Shown here piece by piece: positions 5,883 to 14,383 of a DNA stretch of 17,460 bases. Source of the stretch: UBA1234 sp964400015 (GTDB lineage Bacteria; Bacillota; Clostridia; TANB77; UBA1234). The number at the start of each line of letters is the position of its first letter. Positions within the stretch are counted from its first letter, which is position 1. The translations under genes were made by a program, and so were the position numbers. The stretch covers positions 1 to 17,460 of the forward strand of contig CAYNRR010000022.1 of assembly GCA_964400015.1 (NCBI GenBank), in the 5' to 3' direction. Under the pieces are notes generated by a model that ran no database searches, was not told where the DNA came from, and saw only the letters and a program-made list of their open reading frames with translations.

Positions 5883-7442
5883 TCATTCATCTCCTTTATG
5901 CGAATTTACCCATTTGCGAGAAATATGAGGCTCTCTAATAGGTTTTTTAGTCCTTAAAAAAGTAGGACGATGTTCTTGCTTCCAAATTGGTGTAATTAGT
6001 AAATCGTCTTTAAAAAGGTCGACTCTTGTTGGGGAAAAAGGAGTTAAATAAGGAACTCCAAAAGACGAAGTTGAAGTCATTAAACATAGATGTATAAAAA
6101 TTCCGATTGCAATACCGAAAAAATCCAGCAAAAGCTCCGAGGATAATATATATAAAACGTAAAATTCTAAAACTATAATTAAGAGAAAAATTAGATACTA
6201 CGAAAGTACTTATACCAGTAAGTGCAACTATGATAACTAATATAGGGCTAACTATGTTAGCTGAAACAATGGCTTGACCGTAAAATAATAGTACCAACGA
6301 TTCCGAAGGGTAGGTCCAAGTGGTGCAGGCGTTCTAATACTTGCTTCTCTAATTATTTCAAAAGCAATCTCCATTATCAAAAGTTCGGTAAGCATTGTAA
6401 AAGGTACTTTTTCGCGAGCACCTGCAATTGCAAATAATAAATCAGTTGGAATCATTTCTTGATGAAAATCACAAATGGCAATATAAAGTCCAGGTAAAAA
6501 TACAGCAAAAAATATTGCAGGTAATCTAAAGATTCTAAGAAGAAGAGAATAAGGAAATCTCAAATAAGAATCTTCCGAAGGATGTGTGAAATCAGTAAAT
6601 ACAGCAGGAACAACTAAGACATTAGAACTTCCTTCAACGATTATAGCAACGCGTCCTTCAACAAGGTGAGATGCAACTTTATCAGGACGTTCTGTACTTA
6701 TCATAAGAGGATCGACAATAAACGTTTTATCCTCAATTAACTGTTCTAATTGACCACTATCAAGTAAATAATCAATTTCTATTTCGTTAATTCTTCGTTT
6801 TACTTCATCTATTAAAGAATCATTTGTAATAGTTGAAATGTATGCAACAGCACATCTTGTTGGAGTTTCAGTTCCAACTTCTATACTCTCAAATATCAAA
6901 TTTTTGTCTTTAACATACTTCCTAATCAAAGCAGTGTTAATTCTAAAATTCTCAACAAAAGCTTCGGTAGGTCCTTTTAAATTCATTTCAATTTCAGCTT
7001 TCGTAACACTTCTTCCTGGAATATCTTTTGTGTCACATATAAGTGCAACAGATTGATTTTCTATAAAAAGAGCAGAATCGCCGTGCAATATACATTGTAT
7101 AATTTCATCAAAATCAGAAGACGGGGTTATTTGTAAATCTTTCAAAATTGAATTAGTTAAAATGGACGATAAATCATCAAAAGATTTTGGAGATTTTTTT
7201 AACAAACTTTTTGGCGAATTTTCAATAATATGATTCTCTTTATTCGTAAGGGCTCTAATTACATAGTTGTTTATTAAATCAGTATTTACAAGACCATCGT
7301 ACGAAACAAGAAAACTTTTAATAGTAGCTGAATTAAAAGAAATATCAATATCACGAAACTGAACATCATTAGAAACAGGGTAATGTAAAGTACTAATTAA
7401 ATATTTTCGATTTTTATTTAAATCACAAAAAACATTTTGCAT
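5883..7442 (-). CDS. gerAA: Spore germination protein GerAA, needing three +1 shifts
   Basis: GerAA is the large subunit of the germinant receptor: a soluble N-terminal half, then a membrane domain. Codons run open from ATG 7442 (AGAGGTTAG seven bases upstream) to residue 379, through family motifs GRVAIIVEGSS, FHQEMIPTDLLFAIAGAREKVPF and EIIREASIR. After GPTL the conserved sequence continues in the +1 frame as GIVGTIIL, then +1 again as GQAIVSANIVSPILVI to GAFAGFF, then +1 again as GIAIGIFIHLC, SFGVPYLTPFSPTR and ISRKWV to the stop at 5883. Each change falls on an in-frame CGG codon and inserts no stop or lost residue. The parts add up to 379+8+54+77 = 518 residues, a normal GerAA length. 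The unshifted frame stops at 6252 after 396 residues. It heads the gerA operon. Whether the ribosome shifts or the gene is decaying is not decided by sequence alone. Confidence 0.88.
6115..6117 (-). other. +1 shift site 3 in gerAA (TTT CGG T)
   Basis: Fifty-four codons after site 2 the in-frame codon is again CGG (6117 down to 6115), context TTT TTT CGG TAT. Skipping C6117 gives GGT ATT GCA and the conserved tail through SFGVPYL to the stop. The total shift is now three bases, so the final frame equals the starting frame. Confidence 0.8.
6278..6280 (-). other. +1 shift site 2 in gerAA (TTA CGG T)
   Basis: Eight codons after site 1, in the shifted frame, the next codon is CGG (6280 down to 6278), context ATT TTA CGG TCA. 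Skipping C6280 gives GGT CAA GCC, restoring the conserved LGQAIVSANIVSP. Confidence 0.8.
6303..6305 (-). other. +1 shift site 1 in gerAA (CTT CGG A)
   Basis: In-frame codon 380 is CGG (6305 down to 6303), context ACC CTT CGG AAT. Homology to the family (GPTLGIVG) continues only if the C at 6305 is skipped, reading GGA ATC GTT. Confidence 0.8.
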
Positions 7443-7473
7443 AACTAACCTCTAAACTAAAATATTTATAGTT

Positions 7474-7504
7474 TATTTTGCACAATAAATCTCAAAAAAA
7501 TTCA
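7474..7504 (-). promoter_or_regulatory. Possible sigma-G-like promoter of the gerA operon
   Basis: Minus-strand TGAATT (7504-7499) and CAAAATA (7480-7474), 18 bases apart, loosely resemble the forespore sigma-G pattern (TGAATA / CATACTA). gerA operons are known to be sigma-G dependent. The match is partial and AT-rich, so confidence is low. Confidence 0.3.
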
Positions 7505-7528
7505 TGATATTAACAGGTTTACGAATTC

Positions 7529-7557
7529 TTGACAATGACTTATAAATGGTAGATAAT
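7529..7557 (+). promoter_or_regulatory. Sigma-A promoter of the ylbF-mtaD operon
   Basis: TTGACA (7529-7534), 17 bases, GATAAT (7552-7557). Start expected near 7564, with the AGGAGG site ten bases further on. Confidence 0.85.
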
Positions 7558-7589
7558 CAACTTATAGAAATTTTAGGAGGTTAGATTAT

Positions 7590-7925
7590 ATGAATCCATA
7601 CGATAAAGTACATGAATTAGTTAGAGCTATAAAAGACTGTAGAGAAGTTAAAGAATATTTAGAATTAAAAGAAGAACTTTATAAAGACGAAAAAACAAAA
7701 GAAATGATAAAAGACTTTAGAGAAAAGCAAGTGGAAGTGCAATCTATACTTATGCAAGGGAAAGAAGCAGAACAAGAAAAAATGGAAAAATTACAAGCAT
7801 TATATTCAATCCTTGCATCAAATGTTAGAGTAAAAGAATTCTTTGATAAAGAAGTTGCATTTGATGTAATGCTTTCGGATATATATAAAATAATAGGAGA
7901 AAGTTTAAAAGAAATATTAGAGTAA
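7590..7925 (+). CDS. YlbF/YmcA family regulator
   Basis: The 111-residue, almost wholly helical, highly charged protein matches the Com_YlbF family (PF06133). In B. subtilis the members YlbF, YmcA and YaaT form a complex that helps RNase Y in mRNA maturation and promotes competence, sporulation and biofilm formation. Visible features: a start MNPYDKVHELVRAIKDC, K/E-rich heptad-like helices (about 25-75), and the C-terminal SNVRVKEFFDKEVAFDVMLSDIYKIIGE, which is the family's best mark. The ATG follows TTTAGGAGG by about eight bases. It is 21 bases upstream of mtaD and shares the promoter at 7529. It could be YlbF or another paralogue; sequence alone does not separate them. Confidence 0.85.
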   Translation: MNPYDKVHELVRAIKDCREVKEYLELKEELYKDEKTKEMIKDFREKQVEVQSILMQGKEAEQEKMEKLQALYSILASNVRVKEFFDKEVAFDVMLSDIYKIIGESLKEILE

Positions 7926-7946
7926 TGCAATAAAAGGAGCGAAAAC

Positions 7947-9221
7947 ATGAAAATTTTAATAAAAAATGGTTATGTTGTTTCAATGGTTTCACCAATTAGA
8001 AGATGTGATCTTTTAATTGAAGATGATAGAATAAAAAGAATTGCAGATAATATAAGCTGCGATGTAGATAAGGTTATCGATGCGACGAACAAGATTGTAA
8101 TGCCAGGTTTGATAAATGCACACACACATGTTGCAATGTCACTTTTTAGAGGAAGAACAGATGAAGATGAACTTATGAATTGGTTGCAAAAAAGTATCTG
8201 GCCAGTAGAAGATAAAATGACACCAAGCGATGTGTACACGGCCTCAATGCTTTCTGGAATAGAGATGATTAAAAGTGGAACAACTACTTTTAATGATCAT
8301 TATTTTTATGAAGAAGAAACTGCAAAAGTTGCTGAGCAATTAGGACTTCGTGCAATATTATCAAGATGCATAATAGGCGAAGGAGAAGAAGCAGCTAAAA
8401 GAGTAAACGAAGCAGAAGAATTGTATAATGCATGGCATAATAAAGCAGATGGAAGAATTAAAGTGTGTGTTGGATTGCATGCACCATACACTTGTCCACC
8501 AGAAACAATAAAAAGAGGTGTACAACTTGCCGATAGATTAGGAACTCCAATACATATTCATTACTTAGAAACAAAAGATGAAGTAAAACAAATGTCAGAT
8601 AGATATCAAATGACAGCAACGGAATATCTAAAAAGAGCAGGATTGTTTAATTATCATGTAATGCTTGCACATGGCGTATATGTAGACGATGAATCAATAG
8701 CAACATTAAGAGATATTAGTGGAGGTATTGTTCATAATCCAATTTCAAATCAAAAATTAGGAAGTGGAATCGCAAATATTAGAAAGCTAAGAATGAATGG
8801 AATAAATGTTGCCTTAGGAACAGATGGACAAGGAAGTACAAACACGTTAGACATGTTTGAAGAAATTAAATCTGCAGCGTATTTGCAAAAAGTAATATAT
8901 AATAGTGCGACTGCTATATCAGGTGAAGATGTAATAAAAATGGCTACAATAGAGGGGGCAAAAGTACTAGGCATAGATAGCGAAGTTGGTTCACTTGAAG
9001 AGGGAAAGAAAGCAGATATCATAATAATTGATACAAACAAACCACATCTTTGTCCAATTCATAATATATATTCATTACTTGCTTATTCAGTTAACGGTGC
9101 AGATGTAGAAACTTCAATTATAGACGGAAAAATAGTGATGGAAAATAGACAAGTTCTAAACGTTGATGAAACCCAAATAATAAAAGATTGTAAAAGAATA
9201 ACAGAGTGTTTATTTAGATAA
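7947..9221 (+). CDS. mtaD: 5-methylthioadenosine/S-adenosylhomocysteine deaminase
   Basis: An amidohydrolase that converts methylthioadenosine or S-adenosylhomocysteine to the inosine derivative, recycling SAM by-products. The 424 residues have the family length. Metal and active-site motifs in order: NAHTH (His59, His61), HAPYTCP, HIHYLET (metal His and catalytic-region Glu), VMLAHG, VHNPISNQKLGSGIA, and ALGTDGQGS with the metal Asp, then TLDMFEEIKSAAYLQK. C-terminal GSLEEGKKADIIIID is the composite beta-sandwich strand typical of amidohydrolases. Small deviations from the usual family text are HNP for HCP, HIHYLET for HIHLAET and GQGSTN for GAASNN, so substrate preference could differ. AAAAGGAGCG precedes the ATG. 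It lies 21 bases after the YlbF gene and 33 bases before a glycosyltransferase. Confidence 0.92.
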   Translation: MKILIKNGYVVSMVSPIRRCDLLIEDDRIKRIADNISCDVDKVIDATNKIVMPGLINAHTHVAMSLFRGRTDEDELMNWLQKSIWPVEDKMTPSDVYTASMLSGIEMIKSGTTTFNDHYFYEEETAKVAEQLGLRAILSRCIIGEGEEAAKRVNEAEELYNAWHNKADGRIKVCVGLHAPYTCPPETIKRGVQLADRLGTPIHIHYLETKDEVKQMSDRYQMTATEYLKRAGLFNYHVMLAHGVYVDDESIATLRDISGGIVHNPISNQKLGSGIANIRKLRMNGINVALGTDGQGSTNTLDMFEEIKSAAYLQKVIYNSATAISGEDVIKMATIEGAKVLGIDSEVGSLEEGKKADIIIIDTNKPHLCPIHNIYSLLAYSVNGADVETSIIDGKIVMENRQVLNVDETQIIKDCKRITECLFR

Positions 9222-9254
9222 AATTTTCTTGGACTAGGAAAGGATGATATAGAG

Positions 9255-10331
9255 TTGCCAAAAAGAATAGTTCATATGCTTAATTCAATGGGAATGGGTG
9301 GAATAGAAAATTTCTTAATGAATCTTTATAGAAATATAGATAGAGAAAAATATCAATTTGATTTCATTCTTCAATCAACTGAAGAGGGGTATTTTGAAAA
9401 AGAAATTAAAGAATTAGGTGGCAATATTTATAAAATTCCACGAATAGAAAAATATCCTTTAAAACATTTACAAGAATTAAGAAAAATTTTAAAAAATAAT
9501 GAATATATCGCATTTCATAGACATACTGCAAATAGCATAGTGTTCACCGATTTAGTCATTGCGCATTTATCAAACGTAAAGAAAATAATTGTTCATTCAC
9601 ATAGTACGTCGCATTCAAAAGCATGGTTAAACAAAATGTTTAGACCATTGTTATATGCACTAGCAGATGAACACTTGGCATGTGGAAAAGAAGCTGGTGA
9701 ATGGCTATATGGAAATAGAAAATTTAAAATAATAAATAATGGAATACAGCTAGATAAGTATGAATACAGCGAAGAAAAAAGAAATTCATGCAGAGAAAAA
9801 TTTGGCTTTGCACCAAATGATATTATCATTGGTCATGTAGGAAGATTTGATGATGCTAAAAATCAAAAATATATAATAGAAGTTTTTGAAAAAATTTCTA
9901 AAGTCAGTAATCAATATAAACTAGTACTTTGTGGCGATGGAGAATTACGAGGCACTTTAAATTTATACTGCAAAGAAAACGGATTGGACGGAAAAGTATT
10001 ATTTTTAGGTGTAAGAAAAGATGTAAACGAAATATTGCAAGCATTAGATCTATTCGTATTCCCATCAAAATACGAAGGATTACCAGTTTCACTAATAGAA
10101 GCACAAGCAACAGCTTTACCATGCTTCATATCTGAAAATATTCCTCAAGAAGCGATTTATAATAATAATGTATTACGTTTAGGAATAAACGAAGAAAACA
10201 AAGAAGAATGGTGTAGACAAATAATTGCATTGCCAATAACTACAGCATATAGAACGTATAAAAATGAAAAGCTATATGAAGATTATGATATAAAAAATAT
10301 AGCAAATGAAGTATGCAAAATATATGAATAA
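9255..10331 (+). CDS. Glycosyltransferase family 4 (EpsF-like)
   Basis: A 358-residue GT-B glycosyltransferase that probably adds a sugar to a lipid-linked surface polysaccharide; acceptor and donor cannot be told. The N-terminal RIVHMLNSMGMGGIENFLMNLYRNID is typical of EpsF/capsule GT4 proteins. GHVGRFDDAKNQKYII (about 194-209) opens the donor-binding domain, and EGLPVSLIEAQATALP (274 onward) is the E-x7-E nucleotide-sugar motif. The start is a TTG at 9255, with AAGGATG about ten bases upstream; the first ATG (9276) would remove the conserved first strand. It has no polysaccharide neighbours: it is a lone GT between mtaD and recJ, ending in a terminator. Codon use is like its surroundings. 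Confidence 0.88.
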   Translation: MPKRIVHMLNSMGMGGIENFLMNLYRNIDREKYQFDFILQSTEEGYFEKEIKELGGNIYKIPRIEKYPLKHLQELRKILKNNEYIAFHRHTANSIVFTDLVIAHLSNVKKIIVHSHSTSHSKAWLNKMFRPLLYALADEHLACGKEAGEWLYGNRKFKIINNGIQLDKYEYSEEKRNSCREKFGFAPNDIIIGHVGRFDDAKNQKYIIEVFEKISKVSNQYKLVLCGDGELRGTLNLYCKENGLDGKVLFLGVRKDVNEILQALDLFVFPSKYEGLPVSLIEAQATALPCFISENIPQEAIYNNNVLRLGINEENKEEWCRQIIALPITTAYRTYKNEKLYEDYDIKNIANEVCKIYE

Positions 10332-10333
10332 TA

Positions 10334-10377
10334 AAAAGTCAGGTAGAATGAAGTTAAAAACAAACTACCTGACTTTT
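10334..10377 (+). terminator. Terminator after the glycosyltransferase
   Basis: A thirteen-base-pair stem AAAAGTCAGGTAG/CTACCTGACTTTT with an 18-base loop, followed by a short T tract broken by G (TTTTGTT). The large loop and weak tail lower confidence. Confidence 0.7.
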
Positions 10378-10418
10378 GTTAGTTCTAAGAGCATGTTAGA
10401 TTTTATCTTAATAAGTTA

Positions 10419-10458
10419 TTGAAGTTATTTGACGGTTGATGTAAAATGTCTTTATGAT
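10419..10458 (+). promoter_or_regulatory. Overlapping candidate promoters of the recJ-rel operon
   Basis: Two overlapping matches: TTGAAG (10419-10424) with TAAAAT (10442-10447) 17 bases apart, and TTGACG (10429-10434) with TATGAT (10453-10458) 18 bases apart. The second would leave only about a ten-base leader, so the first is preferred. Confidence 0.5.
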
Positions 10459-10476
10459 TTTAAGATGGGGGTAGAG

Positions 10477-12177
10477 ATGATTAAGAAGTGGCTATATTCT
10501 AAATTTGATAATAAAAAAATTGAAGAAGTTGCGAATCAAAATGGTATTTCTGAATTGATGGCTAAGATATTGCTTAATAGATCATTTGAAGACAAAGATG
10601 AAATTGATGATTTTTTACACCCAAAGATTGATAAACTATATGATCCATTTTTAATGAATGATATGCAAGTAGCAGTAGATACAATTATAGAAGCTTACAA
10701 TAACAAAGAAAAAATCACTATTTATGGAGATTATGATGTTGATGGTATTACAAGTGTGGCAGTTCTAAAAATGTTCTTTGCAGATATGGGAATTGAAGCA
10801 GAACACTATTTGCCAAGTAGGCTTGAAGAAGGATACGGTTTAAATAATAACGCACTAGATAAAATAGTTGCTAATGGAACAAAACTGTTAATAACAGTAG
10901 ATTGTGGAATTTCTGCATACGAAGAAATAGAATATGCCAAAAGCATAGGCTTAAAAGTAATCGTAACAGATCATCATGAATGTCCATCAGTCCTTCCAAA
11001 TGCTTTAGCTGTAATAGATGCTAAAAGACCAGATAGTACATATCCATTCAATTCACTTGCAGGAGTAGGAGTAACATTTAAACTTATTCAAGCAATTTCA
11101 TATAAATTACAATTTGATAGAAAAAGATATTTAAAATATTTAGATATAGTTGCATTAGGTACTATAGCAGACATTGTACCTTTAGTTGATGAAAATAGAA
11201 TCATTGTTAATTTTGGCTTGATTTTAATGAGACAGACTAGAAACGTAGGATTACAAGCTCTTATACGAGTTAGTGGATACGAAAAAGGCAGTGCAGCATT
11301 AAATTCAACATCAGTTTCTTTTGGACTTGCTCCTAGAATAAACGCATCTGGAAGAATGGGAAAAGCAGATTTGGCATTAGAATTATTGCTTGAAAAAGAT
11401 GTGGAAAAAGTGTATAAAATAGCACTAGAACTTAGTGCTACCAATAAAGAAAGACAAGATGTAGAAAAGAAAATTATAGATGAAGCTTTAGAAATAATTG
11501 AAAAAAATAAATTATATGAAAAAGATATAATGGTAGTATATAAAGAAGGTTGGCATCATGGTGTTATTGGAATTGTTGCATCTAAAATAACAGAACTTTA
11601 TTATAAACCATCAATTTTAATTTCAGTAGAAGACGGAGTGGGAAAAGGCTCAGGAAGAAGCGTTGAAGGATTTGATTTGCATGCAGCATTAAACGAATGC
11701 GAAGATTTACTTTTAAAATTTGGTGGACATGAAATGGCAATAGGCCTTTCAATCGCAGAAGAAAACATAGAACAATTTGCACAAAAAATGGAAAAAATCG
11801 CAAACGAAAAAGGAACAAAAGATTTGCAGGCTACAATAAAAGTAGATGCTGAAATTACATCAAAAGACATAACATATAAAACCATATTGGACATGGATTT
11901 ATTAAAGCCATACGGTGAAGCAAATCCAGCACCAATATTTGTGTACAAAAACGTTAAAGTTGATGGTGTTAGATTGTTATCAAATGGAAAACATTTGAGA
12001 TTAACATTAAAAGAAGGAATGAACTTATTTGACGCAATAGCATTCAATGTAGAAGGCAAGGGATATAATATAAAAATAGGTGACAAAATAGATGTTTTAC
12101 ATTCGCTTGAAACTAATACCTTTAATGGAGTTGAAAAAATCCAATTAAATGTAAAAGATATAAAAAAGAGTTTGTAA
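10477..12177 (+). CDS. recJ: Single-stranded-DNA-specific exonuclease RecJ
   Basis: RecJ degrades single-stranded DNA 5' to 3' in recombination and mismatch or base-excision repair. The 566 residues match the compact bacterial form. DHH-family motifs: GDYDVDGITS (D85, D87, D89), TDHHE (D165-H166-H167), LGTIADIVPL, ARINASGRMG-type sequence (APRINASGRMG), and the DHHA1 motif GGHEMAIGLSI (G416-H418), where the family usually has GGHxxAAG. The C-terminal OB-like part follows (PYGEANPAPIF). ATG 10477 is preceded by GGGGG-type ribosome site TGGGGGTAG five to six bases away; the frame is open to 10429 but those codons overlap the promoter. It leads into rel after 19 bases. Confidence 0.96.
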   Translation: MIKKWLYSKFDNKKIEEVANQNGISELMAKILLNRSFEDKDEIDDFLHPKIDKLYDPFLMNDMQVAVDTIIEAYNNKEKITIYGDYDVDGITSVAVLKMFFADMGIEAEHYLPSRLEEGYGLNNNALDKIVANGTKLLITVDCGISAYEEIEYAKSIGLKVIVTDHHECPSVLPNALAVIDAKRPDSTYPFNSLAGVGVTFKLIQAISYKLQFDRKRYLKYLDIVALGTIADIVPLVDENRIIVNFGLILMRQTRNVGLQALIRVSGYEKGSAALNSTSVSFGLAPRINASGRMGKADLALELLLEKDVEKVYKIALELSATNKERQDVEKKIIDEALEIIEKNKLYEKDIMVVYKEGWHHGVIGIVASKITELYYKPSILISVEDGVGKGSGRSVEGFDLHAALNECEDLLLKFGGHEMAIGLSIAEENIEQFAQKMEKIANEKGTKDLQATIKVDAEITSKDITYKTILDMDLLKPYGEANPAPIFVYKNVKVDGVRLLSNGKHLRLTLKEGMNLFDAIAFNVEGKGYNIKIGDKIDVLHSLETNTFNGVEKIQLNVKDIKKSL

Positions 12178-12196
12178 ATAAGGAGTGTGATAGAAC

Positions 12197-14368
12197 ATGG
12201 CTAGAATAGACGAAATAATTTCTAGAGTAAAAGAATATAACAAACATTCAGATTCAGAGTTAATAATGAAAGCATATGAATACGCAGAAAATTTCCATCA
12301 TGGACAATTAAGAAAATCAAAAGAACCATATATAATTCATCCACTAGAAGTTGCATATATTGTTGCAACTTTAGAATTAGATGATAATGCTATTTGTGCT
12401 GCTTTATTACATGACGTTGTTGAAGACACTCCAGTAACTTTAGATGACATTAGAACAGAATTCAACGAAGAAATTGCAACATTGGTAGATGGTGTAACAA
12501 AGCTTGGAAAAATAGCAAGTTATATAGATAAAGAAGAAGAACAAGTAGAAAATTACAGAAAATTTTTCTTGGCTATGGCGAAAGACATAAGAGTTGTCAT
12601 GATAAAACTTGCAGATAGATTGCACAACATGAGAACATTAAAACATCTTAGTGATGATAGAAAAGTAGCGATAGCAAAAGAAACAAGACAGCTATACGCG
12701 CCACTTGCAAACAGACTGGGTATTTATTCAATCAAATGGGAACTTGAAGATTTAAGTTTGTTTTATCTAGAGCCAGATGTATATAAAGAGTTAGTAGAAG
12801 GAATAAATTCAAAACGTGCTGAACGTGAAAAATTTATAAACGACGTAATTGCAGAAGTTAAAGAAAAACTAGAAGAAGTTAATATAGAAGCAGAAGTTTA
12901 TGGAAGACCAAAGCACTTATATAGCATATACAGAAAAATGCAAAAAGATAACAAATCATTAGATCAAATATATGATCTATTTGCGATGAGAATAATTGTA
13001 AGCTCAGTAAAAGATTGTTATGCAGCTTTAGGTTTAGTACATGAATTATATAAACCAATGCCAGGTCGTTTCAAAGATTACATAGCTGTTCCAAAACCTA
13101 ATATGTATCAATCACTACATACAACACTAATAGGAAATGCAGGAACACCTTTTGAAATACAAATTAGAACATGGGACATGCACAGAGTCGCTGAATATGG
13201 TATCGCAGCTCACTGGGCATACAAAGAAGGTAAAAACATATCTGCATCAGATGAAAAATTATCATGGTTGCGTGAAACACTAGAATGGCAAAAAGAAACT
13301 AACGATGATAGAGATTTTATGAACAAATTAAAATTTGACTTGTTCGATGAAGACGTTTTTGTATTTACACCAAAGGGAGATATAAAAGCATTACCTGCAG
13401 GAAGTATCCCAATAGACTTAGCGTACATGATTCATGAAGCTGTTGGTAATAGAATGATAGGTGCAAAAATAAATAGCAAAATGGTTCCAATAACAACACC
13501 ACTTCAAAATGGTGATATTGTTGAAATTGTCACATCGGACAATTCAAAAGGACCAAGTAGAGACTGGTTAAAAATCGTAAAAACAACACAAGCTAGAAGT
13601 AAAATTCAAAACTGGTTCAAGAAAGCTCAAAGAGAAGAAAATATAGGAAAAGGAAAAGAACTAGTTGAAAAAGAATTAAAAAGAATAGGAATGAACTTCT
13701 CAGACTTATTTAAAACAGAGTGGCTAAATAAAGCATTACAAAGATATAAATATAATACATTAGATGATTGTTATGCGGCAATTGGTTTTGGTGCAATTTC
13801 ACCAGCTAAAATAATAACAAGACTATTAGAAGAATATAAGAAAGAACATAAAGAAGAAGAAATTGAAAACAAGATTGATGAGCTTCGTCAAGCTAAAAAA
13901 ATTGAACGACCAAAAGCTTCAAAATCAGGCATAATCGTAAAAGGTATAGATAACTGTTTAGTAAAACTATCGCGTTGTTGCAATCCACTTCCTGGAGATG
14001 ACATAATAGGATATATTACAAAAGGAAGAGGAGTTTCAGTACACAGAGCAGACTGCTTAAATTGTAAAGAACTTATAGGTGAAGAACAAAGGCTAATTGA
14101 TGTATCATGGGTAAAAGAAACAAATGCATCATACGTTGCCGAACTAGAGGTTTACTCAAACGATAGAGAAGGACTACTAATTGATATCACTACAGCGATA
14201 AGTAACTTAAAAGCAAAAATTGTATCTATAAATGCAAAAACAGTTCAAAATAATCGTGTTGCAATACTTACAATAGGACTTGAAGTAGTAGACATAGATA
14301 TGTTAAATAAAGTAATTAAAGTAATAAGAAAAGTAGACAGTGTTTATGATGTGCATAGACAAAAATAA
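12197..14368 (+). CDS. rel: Bifunctional (p)ppGpp synthetase/hydrolase Rel
   Basis: Rel makes and destroys the starvation alarmone (p)ppGpp, sensing uncharged tRNA on stalled ribosomes. The 723 residues have all domains in order: hydrolase HD domain (HHGQLRKSKEPYIIHP, then LLHDVVEDT with H72-D73), synthetase domain (YGRPKHLYSIYRKM, RFKD at 291-294, YQSLHTT, EIQIRTWDMH), TGS (DVFVFTPKGDIKALPAG), a zinc-finger-like segment (LSRCCNPLPGDDIIGYITKGRG, HRADC) and a C-terminal ACT domain. RFKD rather than the EFDD of E. coli RelA marks the bifunctional type. AAGGAGTG precedes the ATG. It is tightly packed between recJ (19 bases) and the MBL gene (15 bases). The apt and dtd genes that often flank it in Firmicutes are absent here. 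Confidence 0.97.
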   Translation: MARIDEIISRVKEYNKHSDSELIMKAYEYAENFHHGQLRKSKEPYIIHPLEVAYIVATLELDDNAICAALLHDVVEDTPVTLDDIRTEFNEEIATLVDGVTKLGKIASYIDKEEEQVENYRKFFLAMAKDIRVVMIKLADRLHNMRTLKHLSDDRKVAIAKETRQLYAPLANRLGIYSIKWELEDLSLFYLEPDVYKELVEGINSKRAEREKFINDVIAEVKEKLEEVNIEAEVYGRPKHLYSIYRKMQKDNKSLDQIYDLFAMRIIVSSVKDCYAALGLVHELYKPMPGRFKDYIAVPKPNMYQSLHTTLIGNAGTPFEIQIRTWDMHRVAEYGIAAHWAYKEGKNISASDEKLSWLRETLEWQKETNDDRDFMNKLKFDLFDEDVFVFTPKGDIKALPAGSIPIDLAYMIHEAVGNRMIGAKINSKMVPITTPLQNGDIVEIVTSDNSKGPSRDWLKIVKTTQARSKIQNWFKKAQREENIGKGKELVEKELKRIGMNFSDLFKTEWLNKALQRYKYNTLDDCYAAIGFGAISPAKIITRLLEEYKKEHKEEEIENKIDELRQAKKIERPKASKSGIIVKGIDNCLVKLSRCCNPLPGDDIIGYITKGRGVSVHRADCLNCKELIGEEQRLIDVSWVKETNASYVAELEVYSNDREGLLIDITTAISNLKAKIVSINAKTVQNNRVAILTIGLEVVDIDMLNKVIKVIRKVDSVYDVHRQK

Positions 14369-14383
14369 TTGGAGGTGAAAAAC

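Noticed and set aside
5883..6297. Two separate small minus-strand genes (95 and 82 codons) after a 396-codon gerAA
   Set aside because: Their sequences are consecutive pieces of the GerAA membrane domain in successive +1 frames, without ribosome sites of their own; treated as one gene with three shifts.
6115..6305. Motif-specific base-calling error inserting C before GG
   Set aside because: The same local strings occur elsewhere with no frame problem (TTTCGGAT in the YlbF gene, ATTTCGGAACT in gerAB). Not excluded, but less likely than a biological cause; raw reads would decide.
10331..10476. Possible small gene or riboswitch between the glycosyltransferase and recJ
   Set aside because: The gap is explained by a terminator hairpin and promoter elements; no conserved riboswitch core or ORF is visible.
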